From the NCBI GenBank assembly GCA_007922195.1, contig ML681989.1, forward strand, positions 45,127,275-45,191,274: a stretch of DNA of 64,000 nucleotides. Direction: 5' to 3'. Of this stretch, positions 22,073 through 33,220 are shown piece by piece (the first letter of the stretch is position 1; the number at the start of each line of letters is the position of its first letter). The notes beneath the pieces were generated by a model, which saw only the letters and a list, made by a program, of their open reading frames with translations, ran no database searches and was not told where the DNA came from. Source of the stretch: Podocnemis expansa. Taxonomy: Eukaryota > Chordata > Testudines > Podocnemididae. The position numbers and the translations under genes are program-made.

Positions 22073-23935
22073 TGTAGCCTGAGATTTTTGCCATCTCTTT
22101 AGTATCACAGCAAATCTTGATTGGATAAAGACACATATGAGTAGGAAAATAGTGTAAGGCAATCTAATAGAAATTGTGTTAAAATAAAGTTAGAAGTAGC
22201 ATAATATGTAATAATTAGTGGTAAAATATCCATAAGTTATCATTTACAGGGGTTTAAAACAAAGTTAGTATTCAAAATGCACTCAGCAAGTGAAATTTGA
22301 TCTCCATACATATGGATCATGGGGGAACAGAACCAATAGATGTATCTCTTTAAGGAAAAGTAGGTCAAGAGGGAGGAAGATTTTAAACTTTTGAACTCCC
22401 TCATTCCCCCTCCCATCACATACTCTGAGCTCTCCTCCCACTGTCCAAGGATCCCTAAAACCTTTTGATCTCTGTCACGGACTGTGCAGGTGTTGGGTGA
22501 AATCATCCTCTTTGTGACTGGGTGAAGATAAAAATCACATCTTTTGTGAGTGGTCAAGAGGAGATGAAATTGACGATAGCGTATAAAAGAAGCTGCACAG
22601 CAGCAGAACTTCGGAGATCTCTCCCACTCCTTATTGGGTTCCACTGGCCTCTGGTTATGTTCCCGCTGCACTAGGAGTCACACCACCCCTTGACCCCAGA
22701 GAGAGTGACAACGTCTCTGGTGGAACTTTATGAGTTAAGTTGCAGGACTTAGTCTCAAAAGGGCATTTTCCAGACTTAGTCTCTGAGTGGTGACTCAGGA
22801 CTTAGTCTCTGGACTTGGTCTCAGAAGGGCAAACCTGGATAAGCAATCTTACATGCACTCCAAACAGGCAGATAACTGAGTCCTGCGGTTAAGTCTGTGA
22901 GCAACAAATATCACACAGCCAAAAACTTGCACGCACACTCCACGACCAGAGGGTACAGCAGAGTGAAGTCTCTGCCGGGGGACTTTCAGGTCTCACCGTC
23001 TCTGGGAAGGAGTAGCCAGAGGGTACAACTGGGACATCTTCCCAGTTGGGGGACTTCGTGTCTCACAGTCTCTGGTATAGGCTGTCCAAAAGAGGCTGCA
23101 CCAATCCAACATCTGAGCCTTGACTCAAGGGTCATGCTTCCGAGGGAGCCTGGTTCCACATAAGCCCACTTCAAAAGTTCGAGGCTTTGAAGCTCCAGCA
23201 TTGCCAGAACCCCTGCAGGAGTCACAAAGCAGCAAGTGCGAGCTCCCGAGAACCTTCTGAGCCACCATCATTCCAGTTGCCATGGAAACCGCAGCAGAGA
23301 AGGAGAAGGCAGCCAGTGACATCAAAGGCCAAACCGGTTACAGAGAACTAACCCTCTCAAATTTGTGGTAAGAGGGTCCCAAGGAAGGGAGGACAGCAGT
23401 AGTTCAGGGTAGAGACCAACTAACTGTCTAACACGTGAACTGCTGACAGGGGCCCAATCCTTACAAAGTAATTTGTGGTGATAAGCAAACCAGCAGGGAA
23501 AGTTTAAGATAAGGAATCCATACCAGGTTTTAAAAGGACTAATGTTAAAATCTGAGATCTCTCCATTCTGCAAGTGACTGATCCCCACTTGCTGAATGTT
23601 TTTTTGTAAACATAAATGTTGTTTAGAATTTTACTTGTATAGAATAGTTTTAATGTGTTATATTACTGCTAGGCTATATGTGAAATGAGTAGGAATTCTT
23701 TGTCAATCCTCAGAATAAGTACTGTAATAAACCTTATGTTTGTTTCTGAAAAACCCTTGGCTCTAAGTCTTTCGTTGCTTCTGGTCTGTGCTTGATCAGC
23801 AAGCCGTAGCCGTGTTCTCCACTCGGGGCATTTGTCTGTTTAGGCGAGGAATGGTCCCACGCTCAGTGCCCTAAAGTGTTGGAAATTAAGACTCAGACTG
23901 CTGGACGGTCTGGGAATTGATCTTCTGGGGCAACA
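22073..23935 (+). mobile_element. Solo LTR of an endogenous retrovirus-like element
   Basis: It starts TGTAGCC and ends GGCAACA (imperfect inverted termini, TG...CA). It interrupts CR1 cleanly: removing it and one TSD copy restores the CR1 register. The TSD is 4 bp, acat (22069-22072) and acgt (23936-23939), differing by a CpG-type change. A TATA box (gtataaaag) is at 22581-22589 and a poly-A signal AATAAA at 23726-23731. No internal gag, pol or env region is present, so it looks like an LTR left by recombination. At 1863 bp it is long for an LTR. The ORFs at 22240-22671 and 22897-23588 have no retroviral domain I recognise. Confidence 0.82.
22741..23080 (+). repeat. Degenerate tandem repeats inside the LTR
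   Basis: Four copies of a '(g)gacttagtctc' word lie between 22745 and 22825. Two roughly 65-bp units sharing 'agagggtaca', 'gggggactt' and 'gtctctgg' lie at about 22948-23006 and 23018-23074. Such repeats between promoter and poly-A signal are common in long LTRs. Confidence 0.7.
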
Positions 23936-24961
23936 ACGTTATGATATTTTCTGTCATTTCATGGTTCTTAACATTCTTTGCTCTACTCCCCCACAGCTGT
24001 TTAACATTGTGCAGATGTTTTCAGAGAACTTTCTTTACTGAGTGGTAACAATTAATTTAGATGCTATTATTCTTTATGCAAAGGTGGGATTATACTCTAA
24101 TGTGTTTCTAATACACATTACTTCACATTTATCAACATTAAATTTTATCTGCTACTTTGTTGCCTAGTCACCCAATTTTGTGAGATTTCTTTGTAAATTT
24201 TTTCAGTCTGCTTCGGACTTATCTGGAATAATTTCATATTGTCTCCAATGTTTACTATCTTATCTTCAATAAAACTTTTAAAGATTATTTATGAATATAC
24301 TGTCGAGCACAGGTCCCAGTACAGATCCTTTGGGGACCCCACTATTTACCCCCCAACTACAAAAATTTACCATTTATTTCTACCTTTGTTTCCTACTCTT
24401 TGTAGCTTATGTTCAGTTGCTGATCTGTGACAGGACCCCTTTTATCCAATAGTAGTTTACTTAGCTGAAGAGCCTTTGAGGGATTTTGTCAAAGACTTTC
24501 TGGAATTCCCAGTATACTATATCAATCAAATCACCATGGTCCATATGTTTGCTGAACCTTCAAAAATTGTAAGAGATAGGTGAGGCATAATTTCTCTTTT
24601 CAGAAGCTGTGTTGACTATCATGAGCATGGTACACTGGGAATTCTGTTATTTTCCATAGATTTCAACCAATTTGCTAGGTACTAGGAGTAAGTTTACTGG
24701 CTTGTAATTGTCAGGATCACCACAGGAGTCTTCTTAAAATTTGGCATGATACTAGCTAACCTCTAGTCTTCTGATACAGAGGCTGATTCAAGTGATGGGT
24801 TACATACCACACTTATTTCTGCAATTTTGCATCTTAGTTCCTTCAGAAGTCTTTAGTGAGTATAATCTGGTCCTGGTGACCTACCGTTGTTTAAGTTTAT
24901 CCCCGAACCTCCTCTAATGACACTTAAAGCTTAAGATACCATCTTAGATTGATTACCCAAA

Positions 24962-25150
24962 ATGACTCATGTGCAGGGGCATCACTGGTGCCAGGCTTAT
25001 GGGGCTTGAGTGCCGAGTCCCTGTGCCAGAGGTCTGGTTCTGCCATGGTGGTGGCTGCAGTGGAGGTGCACTTAAAGTGTGTGAGCCCTGGGTCTTTTTC
25101 CAGGACACGGGCATTCCTGCATGTGTGGAATCTCACGCCCTCTGTAGAGA
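24962..25150. mobile_element. Unclassified insert within CR1
   Basis: GC-rich 190-bp stretch (ggggcatcactggtgccagg to cgccctctgtagagaag) with no counterpart in CR1, which resumes at about 25154 (gctgcaatggccttgtcgtc). Too short for its family to be named. Confidence 0.5.
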
Positions 25151-25222
25151 AGACTGATACAAATAATTTAGCTTTGCTGCAATGGCCTTGTCGTCCTTGA
25201 GTGCTTCTTTAGCATCTCAACC

Positions 25223-25831
25223 AAGGAGTGCTGTGGCACTTACAGACTAACAACTTTAGACAGCGCATGAGCATTTGTGGGAGAAAATACCAATTCATCA
25301 GATGCTTTGAAGATCTTCAAAGTGTATGACAAATTGGGATTTTTCTCTCACAAAAGGGCATGCAATAAATTTGTTCACCTCTAAGACTATGTCTGTATGA
25401 ACTAATGAATCCAGACTAATCAAGCTTAGTCCAGACTAATTTAGCCCATGTCTGTAATAGGCTTTGCCTAGTTCAAATTAACAAATTTCTTAGTTCAAAC
25501 TAGGCAAAGCTTAGTCCGAACTAATAAGCTTGCCTGGTTAGTCCGAACTAAGGACTTAGTTTGAACTTTAGTTCAAAACAGGCATGTAGACACAGACTAA
25601 AGCTTAGTTCAATCAAAAAAAGTTCAAACTAAGCCATTAGTTCAAACTAGGACATGTGGCTAGTTGTAACTAAAAAGCTGCAGCTAGTCCAAACTAGCTA
25701 GAGCCAACCTCAGACTCTTTTAGTTTGGACTAGCAAGTCTGACCTAAAAAGACATTTAGATATAGCCCAACTGCCATAGGACTCCTTGCTTGTTTTGCTG
25801 AACTAGAGTAGCATGGCTACCTCTTCAGAAC
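25223..25831. mobile_element. Penelope-like termini, head to head, inside CR1
   Basis: Left end aaggagtgctgtggcac...catcagatgctttgaag; the inverted arm begins at about 25313 (cttcaaagtgtatgacaaat) and ends ccataggactccttgc plus tip gtagcatggctacctcttc. A long TSD copied from CR1 flanks it: tttagcatctcaacc (25208-25222) and tttaacatctaaatcc (25832-25847). The right arm is itself split by a MITE at about 25386-25776. No coding part. Confidence 0.85.
25386..25776. mobile_element. MITE with TTAGTTCAAACTAA repeats
   Basis: It runs from gactatgtctgtatgaact to ttagatatagcc and is filled with TAGTTCAAACTAGG, TTAGTCCGAACTAA and similar words. Same internal vocabulary and end type as 12733-13522. It interrupts the inverted arm of the Penelope copy, so it inserted last in this nest. 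Confidence 0.7.
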
Positions 25832-26260
25832 TTTAACATCTAAATCCATCAATGGTCCACTCATTGTTTGATAGCCTTCCTGCTTCAGATGTACTTATAA
25901 ACATAATTACCATTAGTTTTTGTGCCTTTTGCTAGATGTTCAATTTTTTGGCCTACTTAACTATACTACTTTACTTGATTTGCCAGACTATTCTCCTTTA
26001 GATTTTCCTCAGTGGTTGTGGTTTAAGGCTATAGAACTTACCAAAGCACACCTATGGTGTAGTGTTTGGAAACAACCCTGTGATTTAGACATTAGTGAAA
26101 TGTCTCATTCCAGTGGTAAAAACATTTATCCCATTTATTGCTGCATTGCTAAGTGTGACAATGAGCAATTTCTGGGGGTGTTTTATTAGATATGTCATTA
26201 TTAAAAACATGCAACTGTTTTGTGGGTTACAATAGATTTTAGGGTATAGTTAAAGGATAA

Positions 26261-26695
26261 TTAAAAGTGTTTTCAATTATTTTACAAGAAATAGTTCCTG
26301 CATAGGAACAATGAAGTCTGAATGCCAGCCTGAATGCCAAGTAGTTTTTCTCAGCAGGTAAATCAGATTATTCCAAGGAATATTGGCCAGCCCTTCTATT
26401 ATGATTCTGATCTTTCTGGAAGAAAAAGGAATTCCCTCTCTGCCAGTTTGGCATGAGCCTCTTGAGTGGCAGTTTGGCTCAATCTTGCTCAATACATCTT
26501 TTCATTGTTTCTGAGTGATGAGAGAACTGGGGTGCCATTCTAGCTCTGCTTTAGTCAGTGGGAATATTTTAATTTACTAGAATGAAGACAAGATTTTAAC
26601 CTTACAAGGGAGTATTTCCAAGGCATATCAGTTAACAAAAAGGGACAATCTATAGTGATTGATTTCAAATTTCTAAAAGTTGCATCAGCATGACA
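26261..26695. other. Intronic sequence, no recognised feature
   Basis: AT-rich. No exon and no repeat that I recognise. Confidence 0.4.
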
Positions 26696-26698
26696 AGT

Positions 26699-28250
26699 TC
26701 CAAAGGGGCAGCCATGTTAGTCTAGTAAAGCAAAAAAAAAACAAGGAGTGTTGTGGCACTTAAAGACAAACAGATTTATCACATGAGCTTTCAGGGGAAA
26801 AATACCACTTCGTCAGATGCTTTGAAGATGGGTGAACTTACAGAATGGAATGAAAATAAATGCAAGGGGGTGTAAAACATAGGATCAGGTCATACAGTAA
26901 CAACAAATCAGAGCAGCTGTTGGGTTCAAACCCTGGGAAGCCTGAAGTCAAGTTACCTTTTGTAATGGGAAAAAGAACTCAGTCTGGACCCATGGCAGGC
27001 AGGGATGCTCTTGAAGATTTTCAGAGATTTCAACAATTTCCACTCCACATTCAAATTGAGCCTGGAACACTCCACAAAGGAGATTCACTTTCTCAACACT
27101 ACAGTATAAATCACGGATAGACACATCAACAACACCCTGTACCGAAAACCTACTGATCGGTATAGTTACCTACATCCCTCGAGCTTCCATCCTAAACACA
27201 CCACACAATCCATTGTCTACAGCCAAGCCCTAAGATATAACCGCATCTGCTCTGATCCCTCAGACAGACACAGACATCTTCAGGATCTCTATCAAGCATT
27301 CTTGAAACTACAGTACCCCCCTAGGGAAGTAAGAAAAATTGACAGAGCTAGACAGGTTACCCAAAGTCATCTACTACAGGAAAGGCCCAAGAAAGAAAAA
27401 CAGAACACTACTAGTCACCACATACAACCCTCAAGTCAGACCTCTGCAACAGATCATTAAGGACCTACAGCCTATTCTAAAAAATGATCCCTCACTCTCT
27501 CAAGCCTTGGGAGACAGACCTCTCCTTGCCAACAGACAGCCACCAAATTATAAACAGATACTCACCAGCAACTACAGATCTAACAGAAATGTTAAAGCAG
27601 GCACACACCCCTGCAACAAACCATGCTGACAAATCTGCCCACATATCTGCACAATAGATATCATAGGTCCTTATCAAGCCAGCTACTCCATCAAAGGCTC
27701 ATTTACCTGCTCATCTACTAATGTGATCTATGCCATCATGTGCAAGAAATGCCCCAACACCTTATATGTTGGAGAAACAGGACGATCGCTGCACAAAAGA
27801 ATAAATGAACACAGAGCTGATATTAGAAATCACAAAACAAAGAAATCAGTTGCTGAGCACTTCCATCTTTCTAATCACTCGATAAATGATTTGTTAACGA
27901 CCATCATCAGAGATGTGACTGGGACATCAAGACTTCAAAGTGAAACAGCTGAACTCAAATTAATATGCAAATTAAATTCTGTGAAAGCAGGATTGAATTG
28001 AGACTATGGGTTCTTCTCCCATTACAAAAGGTAATTTGACTTCAGGCTCCCCAGGGTTTGAACCTACCAACTGCTCTGATTTGCTGTTACTGTATGACCT
28101 GATCCTATGTTTTACACCCCCTTGCATTTATTTTCATTCCATTCTATAAGTTCACCCATCTTCGAAGCATCTGACGAAGTGGGATTTTTCTCACGAAAGC
28201 TCATGCGAAAAGTAAATCTCTTTAAGTGCCATATGACTCCTTGCTCTCTG
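26699..28250 (+). mobile_element. Penelope-like retroelement with inverted terminal arms
   Basis: Left arm about 26729-26990 and right arm about 27999-28247 are inverted copies of roughly 250 bp sharing aaataaatgcaagggggtgt, aacataggatcaggtcatac and ttttgtaatggg. The outer tip on the left is ttccaaaggggcagccatgt. The core between the arms holds the C-terminal part of the RT and a GIY-YIG region on the plus strand. PLEs reverse-transcribe using a GIY-YIG endonuclease and are known for complex terminal repeats. The right-hand arm is the family's normal 3' end; the left is an inverted extra copy. The right flank is taken by GC-rich sequence and no TSD was found. Confidence 0.9.
27110..28001 (+). 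pseudogene. Penelope-like RT C-terminus and GIY-YIG endonuclease, broken
   Basis: Read 27110-27460 in one frame: RHINNTLYRKPTDRYSYL, then HPSSFHP, the conserved thumb-region block of PLE RTs, continuing to KIDRARQV. After a frameshift near 27340-27400 the frame of 27339-27629 continues (LLVTTYNPQVRPLQQII...NYKQILTSNYR) into a Cys-rich linker (CNKPC), broken by TGA at 27627. The same frame resumes at 27723-28001 with VIYAIMCKKCPNTLYVGETG and RINEHRADI, the GIY-YIG core in PLE form (Cys pair, YVGET, Arg on the helix), ending VKAGLN. It lacks the RT N-terminus and catalytic palm, so it cannot act alone. One frameshift plus one stop suggest moderate age. Confidence 0.88.
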
Positions 28251-28870
28251 TGCCTTTGCTAACTGAAGCTTGGAGAGGGAGGCAGCAGTGGGGCCATACT
28301 GTAGGCTTTGGGTCCCCAGCCCTGCCATTGCTGGGGGGGTATGGCCAGAGGGTGCTCTCACCCTGTCCCCACTCTGGACAGTCTGTCCAGGGGGGCTGGG
28401 AGACATGTGATGCAGTAACCCCCAATGCAGCCTCCCAGGGCCACAGACCATGGAAAGTTTCACTGGGCTGGAGCGGAGTCTGCCCCAGGTAGCCCTGCCC
28501 CCTTATACAGAGAAAGCAAGTGCTGGCCTCCCACCCCTGATGGCAGCCCAAGTAGCCCAAGGGTTAGGCTGGAGTGCAGAGCCTGGCCTCTGGCTCCAGG
28601 GCCCTGCTCTGTCTGCTCCCCACAGTGCTGACCGAACATGAGCAGGCCAGGAGGCACCAGATTATCATAGGGAGTTTTAGAGGCTGGAGCCTGGGGCCCC
28701 CCTTTCAGCCAGGGCCATACTCCACTGCCTCCCCACAGTGCCGGCAGAGCAGGAGCTCTTTGAGTACTCCTATCCTGCTGGTGCTGAATGAGGCATGGAG
28801 TACCAGATCATCATACGAGTTTTAGGGGATGGAACCTGGGGCCCCCCACTTTTGACCAGGGCCAAGAGTT
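28251..28870. repeat. GC-rich block with an internal tandem duplication
   Basis: Two units of about 150 bp: each has 'ccagat(t)atcata', 'gagttttag', 'cctggggcccccc' and 'ccagggcc' (28656-28711 and 28802-28861). The surrounding sequence is CAGCC/CCCTG-rich. Overlapping ORFs on both strands (28191-28825) are composition-driven. Possibly the interior of a decayed DNA transposon. Confidence 0.6.
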
Positions 28871-29017
28871 TCAGCCCCTATAGCCCTTGCAATAATCCAG
28901 ACCTGAATTTGGCAGATCTTCGGTCAAATGATAGGAAAACTAAGTGCTAGTGACCGGCCTGGGAGGAATTCCCTTTTCCTTTTGTTCCTGGTTATTTCCA
29001 GCAAGGAGAGCATCAAT

Positions 29018-29120
29018 GATTTAGCAGAGCAAACAAGGAGTTCAGTGCCCTTTTATAGACTAAAAAATGTATTTATTGCATGATCTTTTGTGGGCATGAT
29101 ACCATTTCATCAGATGCATG
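29018..29120 (-). mobile_element. Penelope-like terminal fragment
   Basis: 'caaacaaggagttcagtgcc', 'tttattgcatgatcttttgt' and 'catttcatcagatgcatg' match one terminal arm of the family in the orientation of the left arm at 26729. Single arm only. Confidence 0.75.
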
Positions 29121-30133
29121 AAATGGAAACTGCAGGCAAAGTAGTCACCTCAGTGCCTGAAGAGGAGAAATCAAAGCAGTCCTCAAAGTCCTGCAAGGCT
29201 AGTTGCAAACAAGCATAGCAGATGTACCATGCAAGTAAGGACTTTTGTTTTCAATTATTACTATCATGTAAAAATCTTAAGCTTTTCCAAAGTTATTTGT
29301 TTTTATTATTGATTTTTCTTCCAGATTTTGGGCCATTCAAATACATAAATATATTATATTAAGAAAAATACCTTATATTAGGTAGGTATGTTTATGTTAA
29401 TACTGAATTAGCTCACATGTAAATGCCAGGTTGCCTGTTAGAGTAAGACAATGTAGTGAAAGATAATTTCAAAGCCATGCCTGTGTACACATACTGGTAA
29501 TGAACAGCTCATGAAACAAACCACAATATTGAACAGCTTTTACTTTCAAAACTCCTACTTCTTTTTGCTTCTTTTTTTTGTCCCATCATCCCAATATTAA
29601 CCCCAGTTTTTACCCACCACCAAACCTCTGAAGTTAGTTTTTTGCAATTTCCAATTTCTTACTTTTTACATTTTTATAAGTATTAATAAATTTTAAACAA
29701 AATAACCAAAATTGGAGTATAAAACAGCTATCAACCCTGTTCTGATCAGACAAAAATGTATCAAGAATTAAACAAATGGGCATTCCTGATTAGTTTTTTT
29801 CCATCACATGTGCTGTCACACAGGAAGGTTGACTTAAATATTCTTCTAACAAAGGCCTGAATGAGCTGAACTCAATGTGGTCTGTCTCATCTGGTTAATT
29901 CTCTTGTTGATGTACTAACATCCAGAAGAACACAAATTGTCACCCAAAAGCTGTGGTAACATGCAACATAATTGATGTTGAGGCACAAAAAAGGGTGGGA
30001 TGAAGGAGAGAGGCTCCTCTTTACAGATTCCTGAAGTACCAGAAATGGATGGGGGAGATACCACTTCAGATGATGTTAAAGCAAAATTGGAACTGCAGTA
30101 TCAAAGAATTGCAATATGCTTTTCACTAGGAAT
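29121..30133. other. Intronic sequence, no recognised feature
   Basis: AT-rich. No exon and no identified repeat. Confidence 0.4.
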
Positions 30134-30800
30134 CAGGGCTGTCCTTAAGGGGGGGCAGGAGGGGCAACTGCCCTAGGCCCCACGCTTTGGGGGGCCTCAT
30201 GCTTTTGGGGGATCCCACACAACCAGCTGGAGTAAGGAAGCAGGGAGCTTCTTCAAGCTGAGGGACTAGGGAGCAGCTCTGGCTGGTCAGGGAAGGGAGA
30301 AGGGAATTGGGGCAGGCAGCGTTTGTTTACAGTAACTCTTCACTTGAGTAGCCACCTTCCCACAACTGCTCCCTGAGGGGAAGAGAAAGGGCAAGTGTTG
30401 AGATAAAACTTATGGAGCCAGCTTCAGTCAAGCAAAGGGGGACAAAGTCAGGAGAATGTCACATCCCCAACCTTTACAAAACAGGACCTTCTCTTTGAAT
30501 TTACATCAGCATCTCCAGAAAGCATTTGAGATATTAAAGAACTTTTTTCCTTCTACATTTAACAAGAGTTTTCAGTCTTCAGGGATGTCTTTTTGAGCAA
30601 ACTTCTCTGTGCAGATAATGATCTATTATACCTGAGAGAGAAGACCCCAGGTTAGCGCTTATATGGAAATACTGGGTTTTTAGGGTTAATGGCCATCAAT
30701 CAACACATTAAAGAAGTTTTTTGTCCTTCCTTCTGCACTGTAAATAAGCCCCATTGTCATTGATTGCAGTCAGACCACCAGTCCCAAAGTATGGCAAAGA

Positions 30801-30930
30801 GGAAAGCAATTGTGGCCATGTGGGTCTAGTTTAGCGAAACAAACAAGGAATCTGTGGCACTTTTAAAGACTAACACATTAATTTATTTGTTAGCTTTTAA
30901 AAGTGTCACAAGATTCCTTGTTTGTTTTAC
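30801..30930. mobile_element. Small Penelope-like palindrome
   Basis: Tip 'gtggccatgtgggtctagtt' is followed by a palindrome with arms of about 45 bp: aaacaaacaaggaatctgtg... at 30837 and its inverse ending ...gattccttgtttgtttta at 30929. Only the outermost part of each terminal arm is present. Confidence 0.8.
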
Positions 30931-31588
30931 ATCAGGGTATCTGAGAGGAGGCCAAAGGTCCCTTGCTTCTTCCTCTCATCCTCAAACAGTACCTGAGTTT
31001 CATTACTTAGATCACCTGCAAAGCAACGAGGAATGTATGAATACATATATTAAAATAAGACGGGAAAGGAGAGAGACAGGCAGCATAAAGGAAATAACAT
31101 GCATTAGACAACTGGAATCTAGTGCTTTAAGGTGAGAGAGGACCTGGATTTATTTCTTGATATCCTCCAAAAATAGCATCTCTCTCTCTGAATTTTCAAT
31201 TTAACAAAAACTTGATCTAAGAAAAATTATTAAACTTGTAAAATTGTGTGCTCATCTTGAACAGAAAACCAGAACCACAAAGAAGGGTACCTCCAGATGC
31301 TCCTGTGCACTTGGCTGTGAGGTTGATGAAACATCACCATGACACATTCAGTATTGCATACCCTAAACATCAAAAACAGTCACAAGTCTGGTTTAAATAC
31401 ATCACTCAAACTCACCTAAAAATAAAGAGGTGTTTAAAGAAATAATAAATGGGGGGAACTATTTTCTGACTTCTGGGTTTTGAGCCTTTAGGATAAAGTC
31501 AGGTCATGTTTTTCTGCTTCTCTCTGCAACTTTTTAGCCTGAGGGCTAGAAATTTATGATTTTATTAAAGAAAAATTATGACACTGCC

Positions 31589-32143
31589 CAGTGTTCCCTC
31601 TAAGCTGATGATGCAGCTGAACAAGTTATGGGTGCACAAGTTATTGGGGAGCCAGCTGGCAGCAGGGAAGAAGCCCACTGGGGCCTGGAGAACCAGCAGG
31701 GAACTTGCTCAGCTGCATCATCAGCTTAGAGCAGTGGTTCCCAACCTTTTTCAGGCTGGGGACCCCTTTGTAATAAAAATCTTTGCGGACCCCCCCCCCC
31801 AGCTGATCATGTAATCTGGCCTGCATGGGCAGACTCTGGCCTGCACCAGTGGGAGAGCTGGTGAGCAGCACTGCCACCACCATTGCCCGCACCACCGGGG
31901 AGCTGAGCCACGGCAGCTGTGGTCCCCTAACCTTGCCCCTGCTGGGGAGCTGCTGTGGCTCCATCCCCCTGCCAGGATACAGCCACAGACGGGGAAAGGC
32001 AGCTCTGGCAGGGAGCATCAGGGCTGTAGCTGGATTCCGGCCCCGGGTAGGAAGAGGCTCCGCAGACCCCCTGCAATGTGTCTGCGGACCTCTGGGGGTC
32101 CCTGGAGCACAGGTTGGAAACCACTGGCTTAGAGGGAACATTG
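31589..32143. mobile_element. Second-level hAT-like element
   Basis: The long inverted ends begin CAGTGTTCCCTCTAAGCTGA at 31589 and finish AGCTTAGAGGGAACATTG at 32143; the inverted region extends about 35 bp (tgatgatgcagctga). It lies inside 30134-32221 and is itself split by 31732-32126. No clean TSD. No transposase. Confidence 0.72.
31732..32126. mobile_element. Innermost hAT element with perfect TSD
   Basis: TIRs CAGTGGTTCCCAACCTTTTT (31732) and AGGTTGGAAACCACTG (ending 32126). Perfect 8-bp TSD GCTTAGAG at 31724-31731 and 32127-32134, which duplicates part of the right TIR of the enclosing element. The 395-bp interior is GC-rich and non-coding; the 202-residue ORF on the minus strand over this area spans element boundaries and is not a gene. 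Confidence 0.93.
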
Positions 32144-32221
32144 CGCTGCAGACTTTAAAATGGGGGGCCCCCACACAAACTGATGTGCCCTGGGCCCCGC
32201 TCCCCCCTAGGGACAGCCCTG

Positions 32222-33212
32222 CAAAAATGTAACTGAGACAACTTTTCACATCAGGGTACTAATGGTGAGGTTTTGTGGTGTCAGTTTGATGGTTCATTAT
32301 GGTTCCTAAGCTGCAAAGAAATACACAAGTCTAGATTTTTAAGGGGTTCCACATAGGAATTGGGTTTTGTTCTTGCATATGCCTTCTGAGATTAGTGCTT
32401 TATCATAGCAAGTTACCATAGAAAATGTAGAAGCTGAAATTTTAAACACAGAAAATTGCACAAATTTATAGACAAAATTGAAAGAAAACTCCTGCGTTGT
32501 TTAAAAGAAAACGTGCTATATTTCAGTTAAAATGTGTTAAAAACTATTCATTAATATGTGATTAGTTTGAAATCATGAAATTCCCTTATTACTCCCATAT
32601 GCTATAAATGGATATGTACAAAAATAGAGTCGCAAAAATTATCAGAACTGTGAGTCAGTAGCACAGTGGCCCATGTTACAAAGTACATAACTAGTTACAA
32701 TCCCCTCCCCTGCAAAAGACATGATTAGTGCTATGGAAATTGTATCTACGAGAAACATTCAACTTTATTCATTGTACTGCAAAAAATAATCAGCATATTT
32801 TATTTCTATACTGCCTTTAAACAATATGCTGTAGGATTATGCTAATATTAACCTAAAAATTATGCAGTTTTGTCAACTTGATTCAGCACAATTAGCACCT
32901 TGTAAGAAACATACAAAACTTCAAAGTGATATAAATAATTCTACATTAGCATGCTACAGTGTTAGCTTTAATACTTAAGGCCATTCTGACAGATAAAATA
33001 TGAAAACATGTTTTCACCAAGGTGCCTTCTAAAATTAAAGCATTTCAATAGACAAAGCAAACCCATTTTCAGAGTTTTCATTTTTCCTCTTCAAATTTAC
33101 ATCTTTTGAGTATTTAATTTTATATTCAATTTACATATCTTCTTTGCATATGGATAAATGGAAACGACTTAGTGTTAGACTCCACTATAGCTAGACTTTG
33201 AAACAACAGCAT
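32222..33212. other. Intronic sequence, no recognised feature
   Basis: AT-rich unique-looking sequence, no exon, no identified repeat. Confidence 0.45.
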
Positions 33213-33220
33213 GCCCCCAG

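Larger units (their letters stand above)
21520..26260 (-). mobile_element. CR1 LINE fragment with later insertions
   Basis: The 3' part is at the left and the RT region at the right. On the minus strand the RT shows DIVYWEFQKVFDKIP-like sequence at about 24478-24527 (palm motif A region), GDPDNYKPVNL at 24689-24722 (family GDPGNYRPVSL), and a ruined active-site box near 24226-24252 (GDNMKLF for ADDTKLL). The element is split by an LTR at 22073-23935, an unclassified insert at about 24962-25150 and a Penelope copy at 25223-25831. CR1 sequence resumes correctly after each. Many stops; inactive. Confidence 0.88.
30134..32221. mobile_element. Outer hAT-like element of a nested cluster
   Basis: Inverted ends CAGGGCTGTCC at 30134 and GGACAGCCCTG ending at 32221, next to G-runs (aagggggggcagg; ctcccccctag). 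CAGGG-type ends fit hAT. No transposase reading frame and no clean 8-bp TSD (ctaggaat versus caaaaatg). It contains a Penelope palindrome and two further TIR elements. Confidence 0.65.

Noticed and set aside
22947..23075. Repeated units that might be a CRISPR-like array
   Set aside because: Only two diverged units without regular spacers, inside an LTR in a vertebrate genome.
31641..32249. 202-residue minus-strand ORF
   Set aside because: Crosses the boundaries of two nested hAT elements and their TSDs; no protein homology seen.
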